Assembly (NCBI RefSeq): GCF_031143425.1
Contig: NC_090445.1
Location: 822,590,817-822,654,816, forward strand
Length of the DNA stretch: 64,000 nucleotides
Direction of reading: 5' to 3'
Source: Pleurodeles waltl
Taxonomy: Eukaryota > Chordata > Amphibia > Caudata > Salamandridae
Part shown: one piece after another, positions 1 through 12,477 of the stretch
How positions within the stretch are numbered: the stretch's first letter is position 1
How the letters are laid out: each line of letters opens with the position of its first letter
Notes under the pieces: generated by a model
Database searches by the model: none
What the model was told of the DNA's origin: nothing
Seen by the model: the letters and a program-made list of their open reading frames with translations, nothing else
Position numbers and translations under genes: made by a program

Positions 1-489
1 TTCAATGCCAGAAGCTACCTGTACCATTTAAGGATTAAGTATGCCAGAAAAATGTTTTATAGAATTTGATGGGCTGTCTGACTTCCCCACTGAATTCAAG
101 GTAATTTGTCCATATCAATCTATAATATTCTGCCGACACTGATCATCTTCTGTATACATCTTTGCAGAAAAAGATCCAAATTAAGCAATTTTCATCTTAT
201 TTAATCAGATTACACTGTATATATTTAACTTCTGCTACTTTTACTTATATTATTTAGGACCCTTGTCTTATACATGAAGAGACTCTCTATGGATTTCCTT
301 TACTGTGGTTGTTAAACCAGTCAGCATTACAATGGTATTCCCCTAAACCTTTTTCCTTCTTCATTTTTTTGCTAATCCAGTTTTTGCTGGCCTTAGGGCT
401 CTTCACACTTTACCGCTGCTATTCAATTATAAAGCGCATGTGCTCACTCCTTAAAATATGGTGATACTGGTTTATCCTCAATTGGCACA
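1..489. other. AT-rich stretch, nothing recognised
   Basis: I see no convincing reading frame, RNA gene or terminal repeat here. The sequence is AT-rich and ends where similarity to the dispersed repeat at 8335-8760 starts to become visible. Confidence 0.5.
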
Positions 490-778
490 TTTAGTTTACT
501 TATAAAGCCCTAGTAAAGTGTTACTACATGTGCCCAAGGCCTGTAAATTAAAAGCAACTAGTGGGCCTGCAGCACTGATTGTGCCACCCACTTAAGTAGC
601 ACTTTAAAACTGCACATACAGGCTGCAATGGCAGACGTGAAACATGTTTAAACTGCCATTTCAACTTGGTAAAATAACCTTTTGCCAGGCCCAAGCCTTC
701 CTTTTTAATACACATGTCATCCTTGGGTATGCTTTGGACAACCCAGAGGGGAGGGAGCAGTGTATTTAAAAAAAGTAG

Positions 779-2887
779 GACCCTGCTCGAAAACCTCTCC
801 AACCTTGGCCTCAAACAGCTCGCCACGATACCGACCCACTCTGCAGGACACACACTCAATCCTATTTTTTCCACCAGCAATCACGTCACTTTCAGCCACA
901 CCACCGAACTCCTCTGGACAGACCACCGCTGCATCCACTTCTTCAAGAAACCCACAACATACCACCACCCACAATGGAACAAGGTCACCGAAGACCAACT
1001 TAGCGCGACCCTCTCCAGGAACCCACCCATCGACCATGATGCAGCTGCCCGCAACTTCAGGCAGTGGGTCGACACCTGTCGCACTGACAGAAAGGCCTTC
1101 TGGTTTACCGCCAACCTCCACGAATCTAAGCAAACCTGCCGAAGACTCGAAAGAAAGTGGTGCCAAGATCAGACTCTGTACAACCACAAAGCCTTCAAAA
1201 ACGCCATCTGCAGACACCATCAACTTATCCGAGGGGCCAAGAGAACCGCCTTCAAAGACCGAATCAACAACAATGCACACAGCAACAAGGAGCTCTTCAA
1301 CGTCCTGAAGGAACTCTCCAATCCCAGCTCCAACACCAATGACATACCGCCATCCCAAGACCTCTGCGACTCCCTAGCCTCCTATTTCCACAGCAAGATT
1401 GCAGACATCCACAACAGCTTCAGCACCCAGACCCCCTGGCAACCACCAACACCACAGATTCACCTCCGACCAACCTCCTGCTCTCCTGGAACCCCGTCAA
1501 TGATGACCATTGAAATCATGAACACCATCAACTCCGGCTCTCCATCTGACCCCTGCCCTCACCACATCCTCAACAAAGCAAGCTCCGTCATCGCACCCCA
1601 ACTGCGGAAGATCATCAACAGCTTCTTAGAGTCCGCCACCTTCTTGGAGAGCTGGAAACATGCGAGGTCAACGCTCTCCTAAAAAAAAAAAAAAAACAAG
1701 GCGGACCCAAAGGACCTCAAGAACTTCCGCCCTATTACTCTGTTCCCCTTCCCAGCAAACGTCATCAAGAAGGCTGTCAACAGACAACGAACCCGCTTCC
1801 TCGAGGAGAACTGCACCCTGAACTCTTCCCAATCCTGATTCTGCAGCAACCACAGTACCGAAATTGCCTTCATCGCCGCCACCGACGACATCAGAACCAT
1901 ACTGGACAACGGTGAAACCGCGGCCCTCATCCTCCTGGACTTCTCGCCCACGTTCAACACTGTCTGCCACCATACCCTAGGCTCACGCCTCAGCAATGCA
2001 GGAACCCGCGACAGAGCCCTGGATTGGGTCACCTCCTATCTCACTGGCAGAACCGAGAGAGTCTGCCTCTCCCCATTCTGCTCGGAGGTCACCGAAATCA
2101 TCTGCAGCGTACCCCAGGGTTCGTCCCTCAGCCAACCCTCTTCAAGGTCTACATGGCCTCGCTCACTAACATCGGCCAATCCCACAACCTCAACATCATC
2201 TCATATTTCGACAACACACAGCTGATCCTCTCCCTCACCAAGGACTCCGCAAAGACCAACCTCCACGAAGGAATGAATGCCATCGCCGAATGGATGAAGA
2301 GCAGCTTCCTCAAACTCAATTCCGACAAGACGGAAGTACTCATCTTTTGCTCCACCCCCTCCGCATGGGATGGCTCCTGGTGGCCTGCCACTCTCGGAGC
2401 CGCTCCGACTCCCACCGACCATGCACGCAACCTAGGATTCATCTTGGACTCCTCATTATCCATGACCCAGCAAGTCAACACCATCGCCTCCTCCTGCTCC
2501 AACACCCTCCACATGCTCAGAAAGATCTACAAATGCCTCATCCTGGACATCCTCCTCCTCTGCCACATCACAGACCACCTGAGAAACCTGCACTGGCTCC
2601 CAGTCAACAAGAGACTCACATTCATACTCCTCACCCAGGCTCACAGAGCTCTGCACAACACCGGACCAGAATACCTCAACAGACGGCTCTCCTCCTACAC
2701 CCGACATCGCCGCTCTGCCGAAATCACCCTCGCAACCGTCCCACGCATCCGCAGAAATACAATCAGCAGTATATCATTCTCACACCTCGCCGCCAAAATG
2801 TGGAACACTATTCCCACCCACCTGCGCCAGACCAAAGACCTCCTTACCTTCAGGAAACTTCTCAAGACCTGGCTGTTCGAGCAGTAG
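779..2887 (+). pseudogene. L2-type LINE ORF2 (endonuclease C-end plus RT), broken
   Basis: ORF2 of an L2-like LINE would nick the target and copy the element RNA at the nick. The first frame (to about 1682) carries the end of the AP-endonuclease (THSAGHTLNPIFSTSNH, then TDHRCIHF) and the linker with YFHSKIADIH. After a run of A residues at 1682-1697 a different frame carries RT signals: FRPITLF, then a frame ending in the polymerase core. At about 2190-2230 the catalytic box reads YFDN instead of the expected Y-x-DD. The C-terminal part (2570-2887) has WLPVNKRLTF and WNTIPTHLR, typical of the L2/CR1 group. At least one stop, one or more frameshifts and the altered catalytic box make it non-functional. 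Confidence 0.75.
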
Positions 2888-2993
2888 CAGCACCTCCCCC
2901 CTGCTTCACTTTCCCCCTCCTCAGCGCCTTGAGACCCTCACGGGTGAGTAGCGCGCGTTACAAATCCCTGACTGATTGACTGACATTTCATTT
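779..2993 (+). mobile_element. L2-clade LINE, 5'-truncated
   Basis: This is a non-LTR retrotransposon fragment. It starts inside the endonuclease domain, runs through reverse transcriptase and ends in a typical L2-type 3' tail: a ttgagaccctcacgggtgagtag-like stretch near 2929-2948, then a short TGACTGAT-type microsatellite at about 2970-2984. The flanking sequence belongs to the dispersed repeat on both sides, which fixes the insertion. Target-site duplications are obscured by the microsatellite tail. Such copies are normally dead on arrival, and this one has several frame breaks. Confidence 0.8.
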
Positions 2994-3508
2994 TAAGTTT
3001 TACATATTGTGATAGCGAAAAACTCCCAAAGTCATTATTCACTACTGAATCTCTCCCACATGATAACACTGGAGTTACCATATTACATTTAATAAGCTGT
3101 AATTTCCAAATGGGAATAAGTTATCAGGTCATGTTTGGTGTCTTTGGAATTGTGATAAAAATCCTCTTGTATGGTAAAGTCAGATTTTAAATTACAATTG
3201 TGAAAATGGCATTTTTAGAACGTTGGCATTTTCTGCCTTAGCCATTTAGTGCCTGTAGCCTCTCTGGGCCACATGACTGGGTGTAGCGGACAGACGAGCT
3301 ATGTGTATTTTTCTTAGACTGCCACACACAAAAGAGAGCTTAGGTGTGCCTAGATGGGCATCAATGGCAGGATGGGAAGGTGGTGCTGAACACAGTCCTA
3401 CTTACAATTGAATAGACGGTATCCTGCCTTAACACAAAGGGCTGCATACCCCCTAGAGTTAGTCTGGAGACAGGGAAGGCAGGATGCCCGGGGACTTTAA
3501 AGGGAAGC

Positions 3509-3743
3509 CTCTAGAACAGTGGTTCTCAACCTTTTGACTTCTGTGGACCCCCACTTTATGATTACTAGAACCTGGGGAGCCACCCCCACTGACTCATTAT
3601 TAGGGTCCAGGGACCCCCACTAAGTCATTACTGAAAGACCTAATCTATTAATACTGTTTAATTTTCTAAGCCCTACCCCCTGAGGAGGCTTCACGGACCC
3701 CCAGAGGTCCCTGGACCTCAGGTTGGGAACCACTGCTCTAGAA
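3509..3743. mobile_element. hAT-type MITE with perfect 8-bp TSD
   Basis: The element proper is 3517-3735 (219 bp). Its ends are inverted repeats: CAGTGGTTCTCAACCTT at the left and the complement of AGGTTGGGAACCACTG at the right. It is flanked by the 8-bp direct repeat ctctagaa at 3509-3516 and 3736-3743. CAGTG termini plus an 8-bp duplication are the hallmark of hAT transposons (Charlie-like ends). It has no coding capacity, so it was mobilised in trans. It sits inside the dispersed repeat. Confidence 0.93.
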
Positions 3744-3939
3744 GCTGCTCCCATGTACCAGAGAAATGGCACCAGGTGTAAGTATTGTAACTCAAACACC
3801 ACCTTTTTAGTGCACTTCTGGACCTGGGGATACTCTGCTAAGAAAAAAGGCTGCTGTGTTGTTAAAAGGACTGCCATTCTGCTGGACTGCTGCCCTTCTC
3901 TGCAGACAATGAGCAAAAGGCTCAAGGCAGGTTAATGTT

Positions 3940-4435
3940 AGGATTTCTTTCAGGAGAAACAGGGCTGTGGTTCGTGCTCAAGATAAGTGATAGGCTAAAA
4001 GTCAATTGCTTGATTATGTGTAAGTTATGATGCATTACCACCAGGTAAGTGTTGTCCTAATGCTTGTCCTTTTCTTCCCATGCAGGGTTTCCAGGGGTAA
4101 GGGTGGCTGCTCAACGGTGGAGCTCAGGAATCCAGACTGGTTCAGTGACAAGAACATTGTACTCTTTAGGCAAGTATCTGTACTGCAATCAACTTCTGGA
4201 CGATTGTTGCAGCCCTAAATAGCGGCTGCACCCAAATTGACCACTAGTTCTAGCAAGATCTCCCAAATCTCACAAGATCTCAAACAAGTTCTAAATGAAT
4301 TCCCTCATTTTCTTCTGGTGTCAACGTATGCGCTAAAAGCACTTTGACTGTAAGGAAACCGGGGTATTTGGGAACAACTGTTTTATCGATGTGTGCTCCT
4401 TGGAGAAATTACTTAGGATGTTTTTCAGCTTCTGG
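3940..4435. other. No gene seen
   Basis: Short open frames occur but none shows a recognisable motif. This may be the tail of the dispersed repeat and the 3' flank of the gypsy remnant that follows. Confidence 0.4.
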
Positions 4436-4439
4436 TGAT

Positions 4440-7080
4440 GTTGGGGGCTTGCAAACCCAACAGTACACCCCTCCCAAGACAAGGTCTGTCAGTTCCCAAG
4501 ACCAGTCTTCTGGCTGTATCCTTTCCAGTCAATGAGGTGATGTAACTTTTGTTTGTATCCATTAGGAATCAGAATGGAGTTGACTTCATATTCAGGATGG
4601 CTATCTACCAACAAAGGTGGTGGCCCTTTCGTAATTTGCCTGTGATCAGGTACTAGTTTTAACAATGAACGCTAAATACCCCAGGTGAATTGGTAATGTT
4701 CGAAGTAAGTCAAGTTTCATAGCCACATCACTCACCCTTTTTAGGATTCAAATGGACCAATGGACTGTGGGTGGATTTTACGTGATCCTTTCAACTTAAT
4801 ATGCTTGGATGATAACCACACTAATTGAAACTTAGGGAAACCTTTGTCTGCATAGATCTTATTAAGTTATTTTGCTGAGTTTAAGTTGTTCTGAAATGTC
4901 TTTTGTTTGTGAGTCAATTGTTTTAAAAACTCTTGTAGATGTAACAGGCTGTATTTCAATATTTATCATATGTGGGTGACAACCCATAGTTACAGTAAAT
5001 GGAGAAAAACAGTGGAAACATTTCTCAACTTGATTAAATGAGATAGCAGTGCAGATACTGCTCCATTCATTGGTTTACAATTGCTGTCTGCTCATCAGTC
5101 TTTAGGTGATGGCTGGAAGACAATCAAACATTCATTTTAATTAGCTCATAAAGAGATTTCCAGAATTTAGAAACAAACTTTGGCCCACAATCAGAGATGA
5201 GAACTGAAGTAAATCCATTCAAACACACTACACTTTGTAAAAAGACACTGAACAGCTTTTGTGATAAGGGTAAAGCGTTAAGAGGGACGCAAAGAGTCAT
5301 CTTGGTAAAACAGTCCACAACTACTAAAATTATGGTGAACACTTCCTGAGAGTTGGGTAATTCTACTACAAAATCTAATGACACTGTGTGCCACGGGGCT
5401 GGTGGGATGGGCATTGGCAACAGCATTCCAGCAGGAACTGGATGAGAATCTTTTCCTTGAGCATAAATTGCACAGTAGGCTACAAATCTTTGTCTTTGGA
5501 AACGGATGGCCACCAAAAGTACTGACGCAACAGATCTATAGTTTTCTTCCCAGGATGTCCTGTGTGAGAACTTGTGACAACATTCTAGAGTCTCTCCCTG
5601 TAATGACTGTGTAGGGAGATATAAACCTTGATTTACCTATGCTAGACATTGTCTATCCTCATTTACATGTTGTTGTTGTCTTAGTACCTGCTGTGCTTCA
5701 TTAGCTGTTCGTTCCTGCTGTCCCAAAAGCACAAAAAATAATAATTTGTGAGTGCTAAAGTCCCATGTACCTTTTCTGATGGAGTGATTAGAAGTTCTTC
5801 TTTCAAGTGTTCTGTGACTATATGCCTATCTCTGGAAAGGGCGTCACCCTTTCCGTTTTTTCAATCTTGCTAGAACTGAATGACAAAATCATATTCATTA
5901 TCAAATTGAGACCATCCTAACTGCCAGGAACAGGGCTCACCCGGATTTGAGGAACTGTAAGTTCTTATGATCCTTCAGGATAGTGATAGTGTCTCCATAC
6001 CTGAAAGGTTGGTTTTATGCTACTGAGTAATTTACTTCTGGTGGATTCAACTTATGAGAAAAGTATACTACAGGGTGCTGCTCTCCTTGTTGTTTCTTTG
6101 GGATAGAACCATGTCTACTACAACTTGCGAAGCATCAGCTTCCACAATAAAGGGTTGTGTTGGATCTGGATGACTTTAAACCGAAGCTTGTATAAATCTG
6201 TCTTTTAGTTTGTGGAAGGTCCTTCTGCTTCATGCCCCCACTGGAAGTTTTCACCTTTTTGTAGGGGTTTAGTGGTTGGGGAAACGAAGGTGGAGAAATT
6301 ATATATAAACCGCCTATAGAAACTGGCGAACCCAAGGAAACTCTGAATGTTTTTGATCTTTTGAGAAGGATTTTCATCTAACAATTGCCTCAACCTTTTT
6401 AGGGTCGATTTGTATTCCTGCTTGTGAGAATATGTACCCTAGGAATTCTACCTCTTGGATGTGGAAAAAAAATCATTTTTCCAACCTAGCGTACAGATGG
6501 TGTTCTCGCAAGGTTGGGAGGACAGCATGAACGTGTGTCACATGCTCAGAGTAAGAATTAGAATACATTAAAATGTTGTCAGTATACACTACAGCACATT
6601 GATCAAGAAATTACAGAAGAACCTCACTGATAAACTACAGGAAGGCTGTGGGTGCAGGTGCAGGGTCTGAAAGGCATAACAAAATATTTGTGTAGGAAAA
6701 ATTTGTTCGGAAAAGCAGTCTTTCTACTCATCACCCTCCCGAACTCATACAAGATAAGCCCCTTGCAGGTACAACTTAGTGTATATTTTAACAGACTTAA
6801 CCTGATCAAGTAAGGTGGAAATCAGAGGTAGTGGGTACCGGTTCTTAGCAATAGTTTTATTTAACACTCAGTAGTCAATCCAGGTTCTCTGACACCCCTC
6901 CCCCTTTTCTGGGGGACAAAAAACAGAGGGAAGGAAGTCCGGGATCGTGATGAACGGGTAAAACCTATTTTGAGCATTTCATCCAGATACTGTAATGAAT
7001 GAGTGTTCTAGTTTCCGTTAGAGCATAAATGCAGCTACAGGAAATTTGTGAGTCTAGTTACAGGTCAATTAAGCAGTCAA
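4440..7080 (-). pseudogene. Ty3/gypsy (chromovirus-type) pol remnant
   Basis: This is a decayed LTR-retrotransposon polyprotein read from right to left. Near 6900-6760 the RT N-half is visible (GGGVREP, then LQGAYLV and TAFPN in place of the usual AF-RT). Near 6570-6540 the catalytic box reads VYTDNILMYS, where Y-x-DD is expected, so the second aspartate is lost. Around 6400-6300 the RT/RNase H junction reads FLGFASFYRRFI. The integrase core lies at 5516-5124 (HTVSLDFVVELP, VVVDCFTKM, then LISDCGPKF). Near 4550-4490 a chromodomain-like LIDWKGYS motif is followed by a one-base shift. Stops and shifts occur throughout. I could not delimit LTRs. Confidence 0.7.
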
Positions 7081-8070
7081 AAGGCTGATGCAGAGGTAGT
7101 GTGGTAGGTAAATTCATGTCCACTGGAACAGATTCCTCCGCTGCACAAGTTCTATATTTTCTCCAATTAATGTGTACAACAATTTTTTGGGGCAATATTG
7201 TTTTTTATTTTCAGAAAGAAAACAAGTATGACAAGAAGCCAAGTGATGGACAGCAGAACTGCAGGATGACCCGGTTGACCATAAAGAAATGCCAGGAACC
7301 TTAACCATTCCTCTTTGTGCACCCCACCCCCACCTCCCAAAGACATTTTTTAGTTTTACATTGTTGGCTATGGAGACAGAATACCAGAGTATACCCCATA
7401 AGACGTCATGATAATAAACACAGAGTCTCATTGAAGCCCTCCCCCACTCCTGCGTCTTGTGGAATGACAACGCTTCTAGTGAGTAATGCTTTAGCCATTT
7501 GCCCCATACTTTATGGAATTTCCAGGGACAACCCCTACTGATGTATGTGACTTTCAGACGCCATGTAGATATCCATGCCCCTTTTTCATTCCTGCAACAT
7601 GGGGCACTCTCTGGACCCCCATTGACTGGCTAAGTCCTTTTTGGTGACCACCAATCCGAGATTACACAACAAAAGTTGGGCCCTAGGGAGATCCACGTCA
7701 ATTTTGTGGATGAAGCCCTGCATGGTGCGTAACTTATTTCCTGGTCGCAGGAGATCCGATGACCAGTCCCTTAGGCCGCGCTGTGACAACCCATTAGGCA
7801 GGCCAATAGGCTGGAGCGTTGGTTCCCAGTCACCAGCAACACATCGTCTCCTCATGGTGGTCCGCAGTCTCTAGGTGGAGGGCACTCAGTCAGCAGCGTA
7901 GTCTCCCTGGTGCCAGACAGGAGAATGAGAAAGGAGCATGCGGCAAGGCCCAAGGCCGGGTCAGGAGGAGTGTCAGGCGGTAACTACATTCAGGTGAGTC
8001 TAAGCCACAGCACCACCCACTGTGTCCCTTGAGCCTTGCGGGCCCATAGTCAAAGGAGGCAAATGTCCAC
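7081..8070. other. No gene seen
   Basis: There are several 60-120 codon frames on both strands without recognisable motifs. Part may be the 5' region of the gypsy remnant (minus strand), but no Gag zinc knuckle or LTR could be identified. Confidence 0.4.
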
Positions 8071-8074
8071 AAGT

Positions 8075-8300
8075 TTACTGCCTGTCCCCGGCTCAGAGAA
8101 GTGCCTGAATGGCGAAAATAGGTGTACCCTCTTTCTCACCTCTGGGTCACAATCGGCCAGGGAAAATGGCAGCTGTGTTGTTAAAAGGACTGCCACTCTG
8201 CTGGACTGCTGCCCTTCTCTGCTGACGTGCTGCCCTCTTGTCTAACAGAGAAGGACTGGACATGCATCTGTTGAACCCAAGATCACCAGAGTGACTCCAA
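8075..8300 (+). repeat. Dispersed repeat module, second copy
   Basis: The stretch aggtgtaccctcttt... to ...tctgttgaaccca is repeated almost exactly at 8583-8752 and, more weakly, at 3765-3925. The shared core includes aaaaggactgcca and tctgctggactgctgccct. No coding function is evident. Confidence 0.7.
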
Positions 8301-8334
8301 GGCTTAGTTAGCTGGTCTCTGCTACCAACTGGCC

Positions 8335-8760
8335 TGCAGAACTGATTGTGCTACCCACTTAAGTAGCACTATAAACATGTCTCAGGTCTGCCATAGCAGC
8401 CTGTGCGCATGCAGCTTTAAATTGTAATTTCAACCCCGCGAGGTAAATCTTTTGCCAGACTCAAACAGTCCTTTCAATACATATGTCACTCCTAAAGTAG
8501 GCTCTGGACAGAACCAAGGGAAGGATGCAAGATTTACATGTCCTGGTAGCGAAAAAAAGTTACCTTATCATATCATATATAAACAGGTGTACCCTCTTCC
8601 TCACCCCTGGGTCACAATCAGCCAGGGAAAATGGCAGCTGCGGTGTTAAAAGGACGCCACTCTGCTGGACTGCTGCCCTTCTCTGCTGACGTGCTGCCCA
8701 CTTGTCTAACAGAGAAGGACTGGACATGCTTCTGTTGAACCCACCCAGGTTGCCATTCTG
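8335..8760 (+). repeat. Dispersed repeat copy lacking the LINE and MITE
   Basis: This copy joins the counterpart of 555-770 (8335-8510), the counterpart of 2996-3030 (about 8530-8560) and the counterpart of 3765-3925 (8583-8745) with little between them. It serves as an internal reference showing that the L2 LINE and hAT MITE at 779-3735 are later insertions. It is itself shortened compared with the other copy. Confidence 0.65.
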
Positions 8761-8769
8761 CATTGCCCC

Positions 8770-11700
8770 AGGACCAGTCTCTTCTCAGCACCACTATCAC
8801 CCGGGGCTCCTTGGCTCTTCATGTCTGGGCCCCCACATCCACAGCTCTGGGGAGTCGTCAGGCCCAGAAGACTCTGCCGCTGCACACCCGGCATTAGGAA
8901 GCCATGCCCAATCACTTGCGGTTTCAGCTGCGGGTCTCTGGACCTACTCCCTTACAGGCTGACAACACTGCAGTAGTTCTATCCAGGTTACTCTTTTTGC
9001 TGGCGGTCGGCCGCAGTTGGCAGACAATCAGAGTCTATACTGGCGGTATGGATTGTGCAGCTATGGCCAGGATTAAAGAAGGATTTATGGTAGGCTGACA
9101 CTGAGCTCCTTTACAGAGCATCCAGCTCTGTCGCCATCGTGGATATGCCCCCTTTCTTGGCAATACTTAAACTGAAGTGTAACTATATGTGGTAATCAAT
9201 CGATGTCAAAGTTAGGAATTTGTAGACGTGGAATGCCTAAAATAGCCTTAAAATAGGGAGCACTGATGAGGTCAAAACTCACTGTTTCGCTGTGTGATTC
9301 TTGAACAAATCACTGTGACATCTATGGTGGTATTACAAAAGGACCCAATAACAACTCGCTGCCATCTATGGTTCTCACAGACTCAGGGATGTCTTTAGCA
9401 AGTGTTAGAATTCCCTAGTTCTTAGCAAAAGCCAAGTCCAAAAAATTCCCAGTGGTACCAGAATGCAACAGTATGTTGTAACTACTGCTTGACCAGGCTT
9501 ACACCAGATCTGTACCGGAATGTAGAGATGTCTGAAGTCAAGATCCGAAGTGGTCTAAGCTATGGAAGACTGCATGGTACTCTTGCCCAACCAACTAGTC
9601 TCCAATGTTGTTGGGTCAGTTACTTTCCTGCTTTCGGTTTCTCAGACTCACTCTTTTCTTTCGGGTTTTATTGTATAATCCTTGAGGAACAGCCGTTTTT
9701 TGCCACAATACAGGAATAACTATTGATGTCTCCGATGTTGCCTTTCTTCCTTAGTTATGAGCCCCCCCCCCAACTCCTCCGGTGTTTATTTGCTCGACCT
9801 CATCTGTCAATTGGGCACTCTGTTTTCCTTTCCTTTCCCAAACAATCAAGAACTTATTCTCCAAACGGTGGCGATCACTAAGTTATTCACTATGCCGGTG
9901 GTTGAGTTTATCGATTATGTACATTAGCTCTCCGCAAAAATCAGGTGGAGTTACTAATTGTGTTACAAGATCCTTCAACTCTTCTTTTAAGATGCAATAG
10001 AATAAAGAGCGCAGTTTGTCTTCTGGCTACTCAGACTCAGCTATTAGTCAACTGATGGAAGTGATGCAAGAAAGATGGTCCTTTATTCCCTGACACTAGT
10101 TCAGCAGTTTTGAATCCACTGATTGCATATGTTTATTGACTAACTACTTTCTACATAGTAGGAAAGTTGATTATAAGTAGGTGGAGGGATGTACCTTCTG
10201 CTAGTAATAATACAAAGACCACAATCTCTAATAAGGTCCAGTCAAGTCTCAAAAAATGTATTGCTGCTCAATCCTTGGTAGGTTGGCAACAGGCAGTCTT
10301 GCTTAACTGAGGAGACAGGTAAGTGTGAATCATTTAATGTCACCAAAATAGTAAATAAGAAAAGGACACAAAAAAAAATCCAACACCAATTTCTAAAAAA
10401 TAGAGAATATTTTTATGTTTAAAATGAAACCAAAATGACAAAAACCCCAATGCAGGGAACCGGAAATATGAATTTTGAAAGATTAAGTAAAAAAAAAAGA
10501 AAAAAAAAAAAAGAATGCATTCTTACTCCAAAAAGTATAAAGCACCAACTGCGCTTTCTGGTCGTGCTAGACTGGGACAAAGTTGAAGTTTTAGGCAGAC
10601 TGTGGTGGAGAGCAGGTCAGATAGGGGAAGCAGGAGGTCCCAGTCAAGATTTCACCTTGGGACCTTTCTGCAGCTTTACTTCTTGAAGTCGAGTGATCGG
10701 GTCCTTGAATCAGGTGTTTGTTTTGACAATGGTGGCCTGCTGCAGCACGATGCCTCATTGAGTCCATGTGGTATTTGCCCTTGATGTCGATGCGAGGAGC
10801 TCCAGAGATTTTTCCAAGACAAACTAGTGCAGTCAGGCAAACTTGCGGTTCGACGGCGGCCGCTTCACTCTTGTCATCGATGCCAGTCGTCTTCAGGAGC
10901 TTATCAACTTTTCAAAAAGTTCCCAAACTTTCACATCATCTTTTGAAAGGTTTCTGGAGGGTCAGAAAGTGTCCCAGCAGCAACAGCCAATAGTTCTGAA
11001 GCTCTGGCACTCAATCTCCCACAATGCACCTGGTCAGTCCAGCTAAACCCAGGTGTAGCTGGTCAGCTGGAGTAGTCTTTTCAGTGGATGTTGCAGGTGG
11101 CTCCTTCCAGCATTTGTCTACCTGTTGCTGCTCAGGGAGTCCACTTCTTATCCTTCAAGACAGACACAGTCCTCTCTTATGAGAAGCCTTGTGAGTACAA
11201 GCCTTCTGCAGTGGAGTCCAAGGGTCCAGCAGGGCAGTCTTCCTTCTCCTGATGTTTTAGGCAGGGATCTGAGGAGCTCTTGCAGACCTCCCATATTCCA
11301 CATTCTGGTCTGGCATGAGGGGAGACCTCAACCAAAGGGGTCCAAGCTGCCACCCTCTGTTATGACCACTTCCTGGGAAACGTGGCATATTTTTGTCTCA
11401 GAATGCATAGTTCTCTAACAATCAAAATGGAGAAATTCTCTTCTTGGAGGGCAGGTCTGGCTAACCTAACCCACAGATGATGTTAGCAATGTGCTACACT
11501 TCCCTTACAGTCCTTCTCCTAATCTAATTAGAGGGGCTCCCATCTGGCTAGGATCAAGCAGGAGGGAGCTGGCTTGGATCCTGACACATCTATGCTTTTA
11601 CCTTTGTTTATCTCCGCAGCCCCCTTCCTGTCCTGGCTTCTTCAGGACACATATCTCCTCCTACCAGCTGGCTGTATTGTTTCAGCCCCATGCCTCTTTA

Positions 11701-11927
11701 TACCTACTCAGTGTGTATCTTGGCTCCAGTTGTAAAAGGCTAGCCACACAGAAAAGGCTGCTACAGGGTTGCTTTAGGTAACTTCAGGATAGTTCTAAAA
11801 CTACTTTCCTGTAATAGTTATAATAAATCCAACCCTGGCAAGTTGTTGGATTTAGTGTAACTTATCACTTGATAATTTGAATGATGTTACTAGCTAACTT
11901 CAGACCTCAGGAATCACTTATATGTAC
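8770..11927. other. Non-coding region, probably old repeats
   Basis: I found no coding region with recognisable motifs on either strand. A-rich runs occur near 10485-10513. The stretch 10600-11480 (many gtcttc/gcag-rich phrases) has the texture of an old interspersed repeat, but I found no second copy in this window to prove it. Confidence 0.4.
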
Positions 11928-12140
11928 AAAGAACGAGTTACTTACCTTCGGTAACGACTTTTCTGGTGGATACATTAGCTACCTGTGGATTCCTCACCTG
12001 ATGAATACTCCCATGGCGCCAGCATTTGACGGAAATCTTCTTACTAGTCTCTGCACGTCGACGAGGACGTCACTCTAGCCCACGCGACGCCGTCTGACGT
12101 CATACAGGCAATAAGAAGTCCTCGCCGACGTGCCGATGAC
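11928..12140 (+). repeat. DIRS left inverted terminal repeat
   Basis: The segment 11983-12140 is the reverse complement of 17790-17946, including cgtcgacgaggacgtcac and gcctgtatgacgtcagacgg (read on the other copy). The outermost part (11936-12000) matches, inverted, the left half of the internal complementary region at 12478-12540. The exact first base is uncertain by a few positions because DIRS elements make no target duplication. Confidence 0.9.
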
Positions 12141-12259
12141 AGTACCAACATTTTTTACGTGCATGAGAATAATAATAATAACCCAATGCAATGAAAGAGC
12201 AAAGCAACATCTCTTAATATTGTAAATCACACAACATTGCAATAAAATAGCTGTAGATT

Positions 12260-12400
12260 TAATATAACCTTTTTTTTTTTTTTTTTTTTTAAACAAATAA
12301 ATATATTTATACATACGAATCATGTATATACCCAATATATATATAGATTTATATATAAATATACACATATATACAAATATCATACATGCAAAATGTATTG
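12260..12400. repeat. Poly-T tract and AT-rich simple repeat in DIRS 3' region
   Basis: A run of about 22 T residues is followed by tata/taca-type simple sequence. It lies between the left terminal repeat and the internal complementary region, in the 3' untranslated part of the element as transcribed. Confidence 0.8.
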
Positions 12401-12477
12401 CAACTTTGAAGACCAAAAGGAGCACACTCAAGGATTGCTTGGAGAGACCAAAAAGGCAACGGGGAGGCGGGTGGGAC

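Larger units (their letters stand above)
490..3930 (+). repeat. Dispersed non-coding repeat, split by two insertions
   Basis: The segments 555-770, about 2996-3030 and 3765-3925 match, in the same order, the nearly continuous segment 8335-8760. Shared landmarks are the stretch around 570-600 (cctgcag, then ccacccacttaagtagcac), the tttacat...gcgaaaaa stretch near 3000 and the aaaaggactgcca/ctgctggactgctgccc stretch near 3868-3898. The sequences between these segments here are a LINE and a hAT MITE, so the host repeat pre-dates both. It has no long conserved frame. I recognise the style from urodele genomes but cannot name the family. Its ends are uncertain. Confidence 0.6.

Noticed and set aside
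717..1358. 213-codon minus-strand frame
   Set aside because: Shadow of the L2 ORF2 on the other strand.
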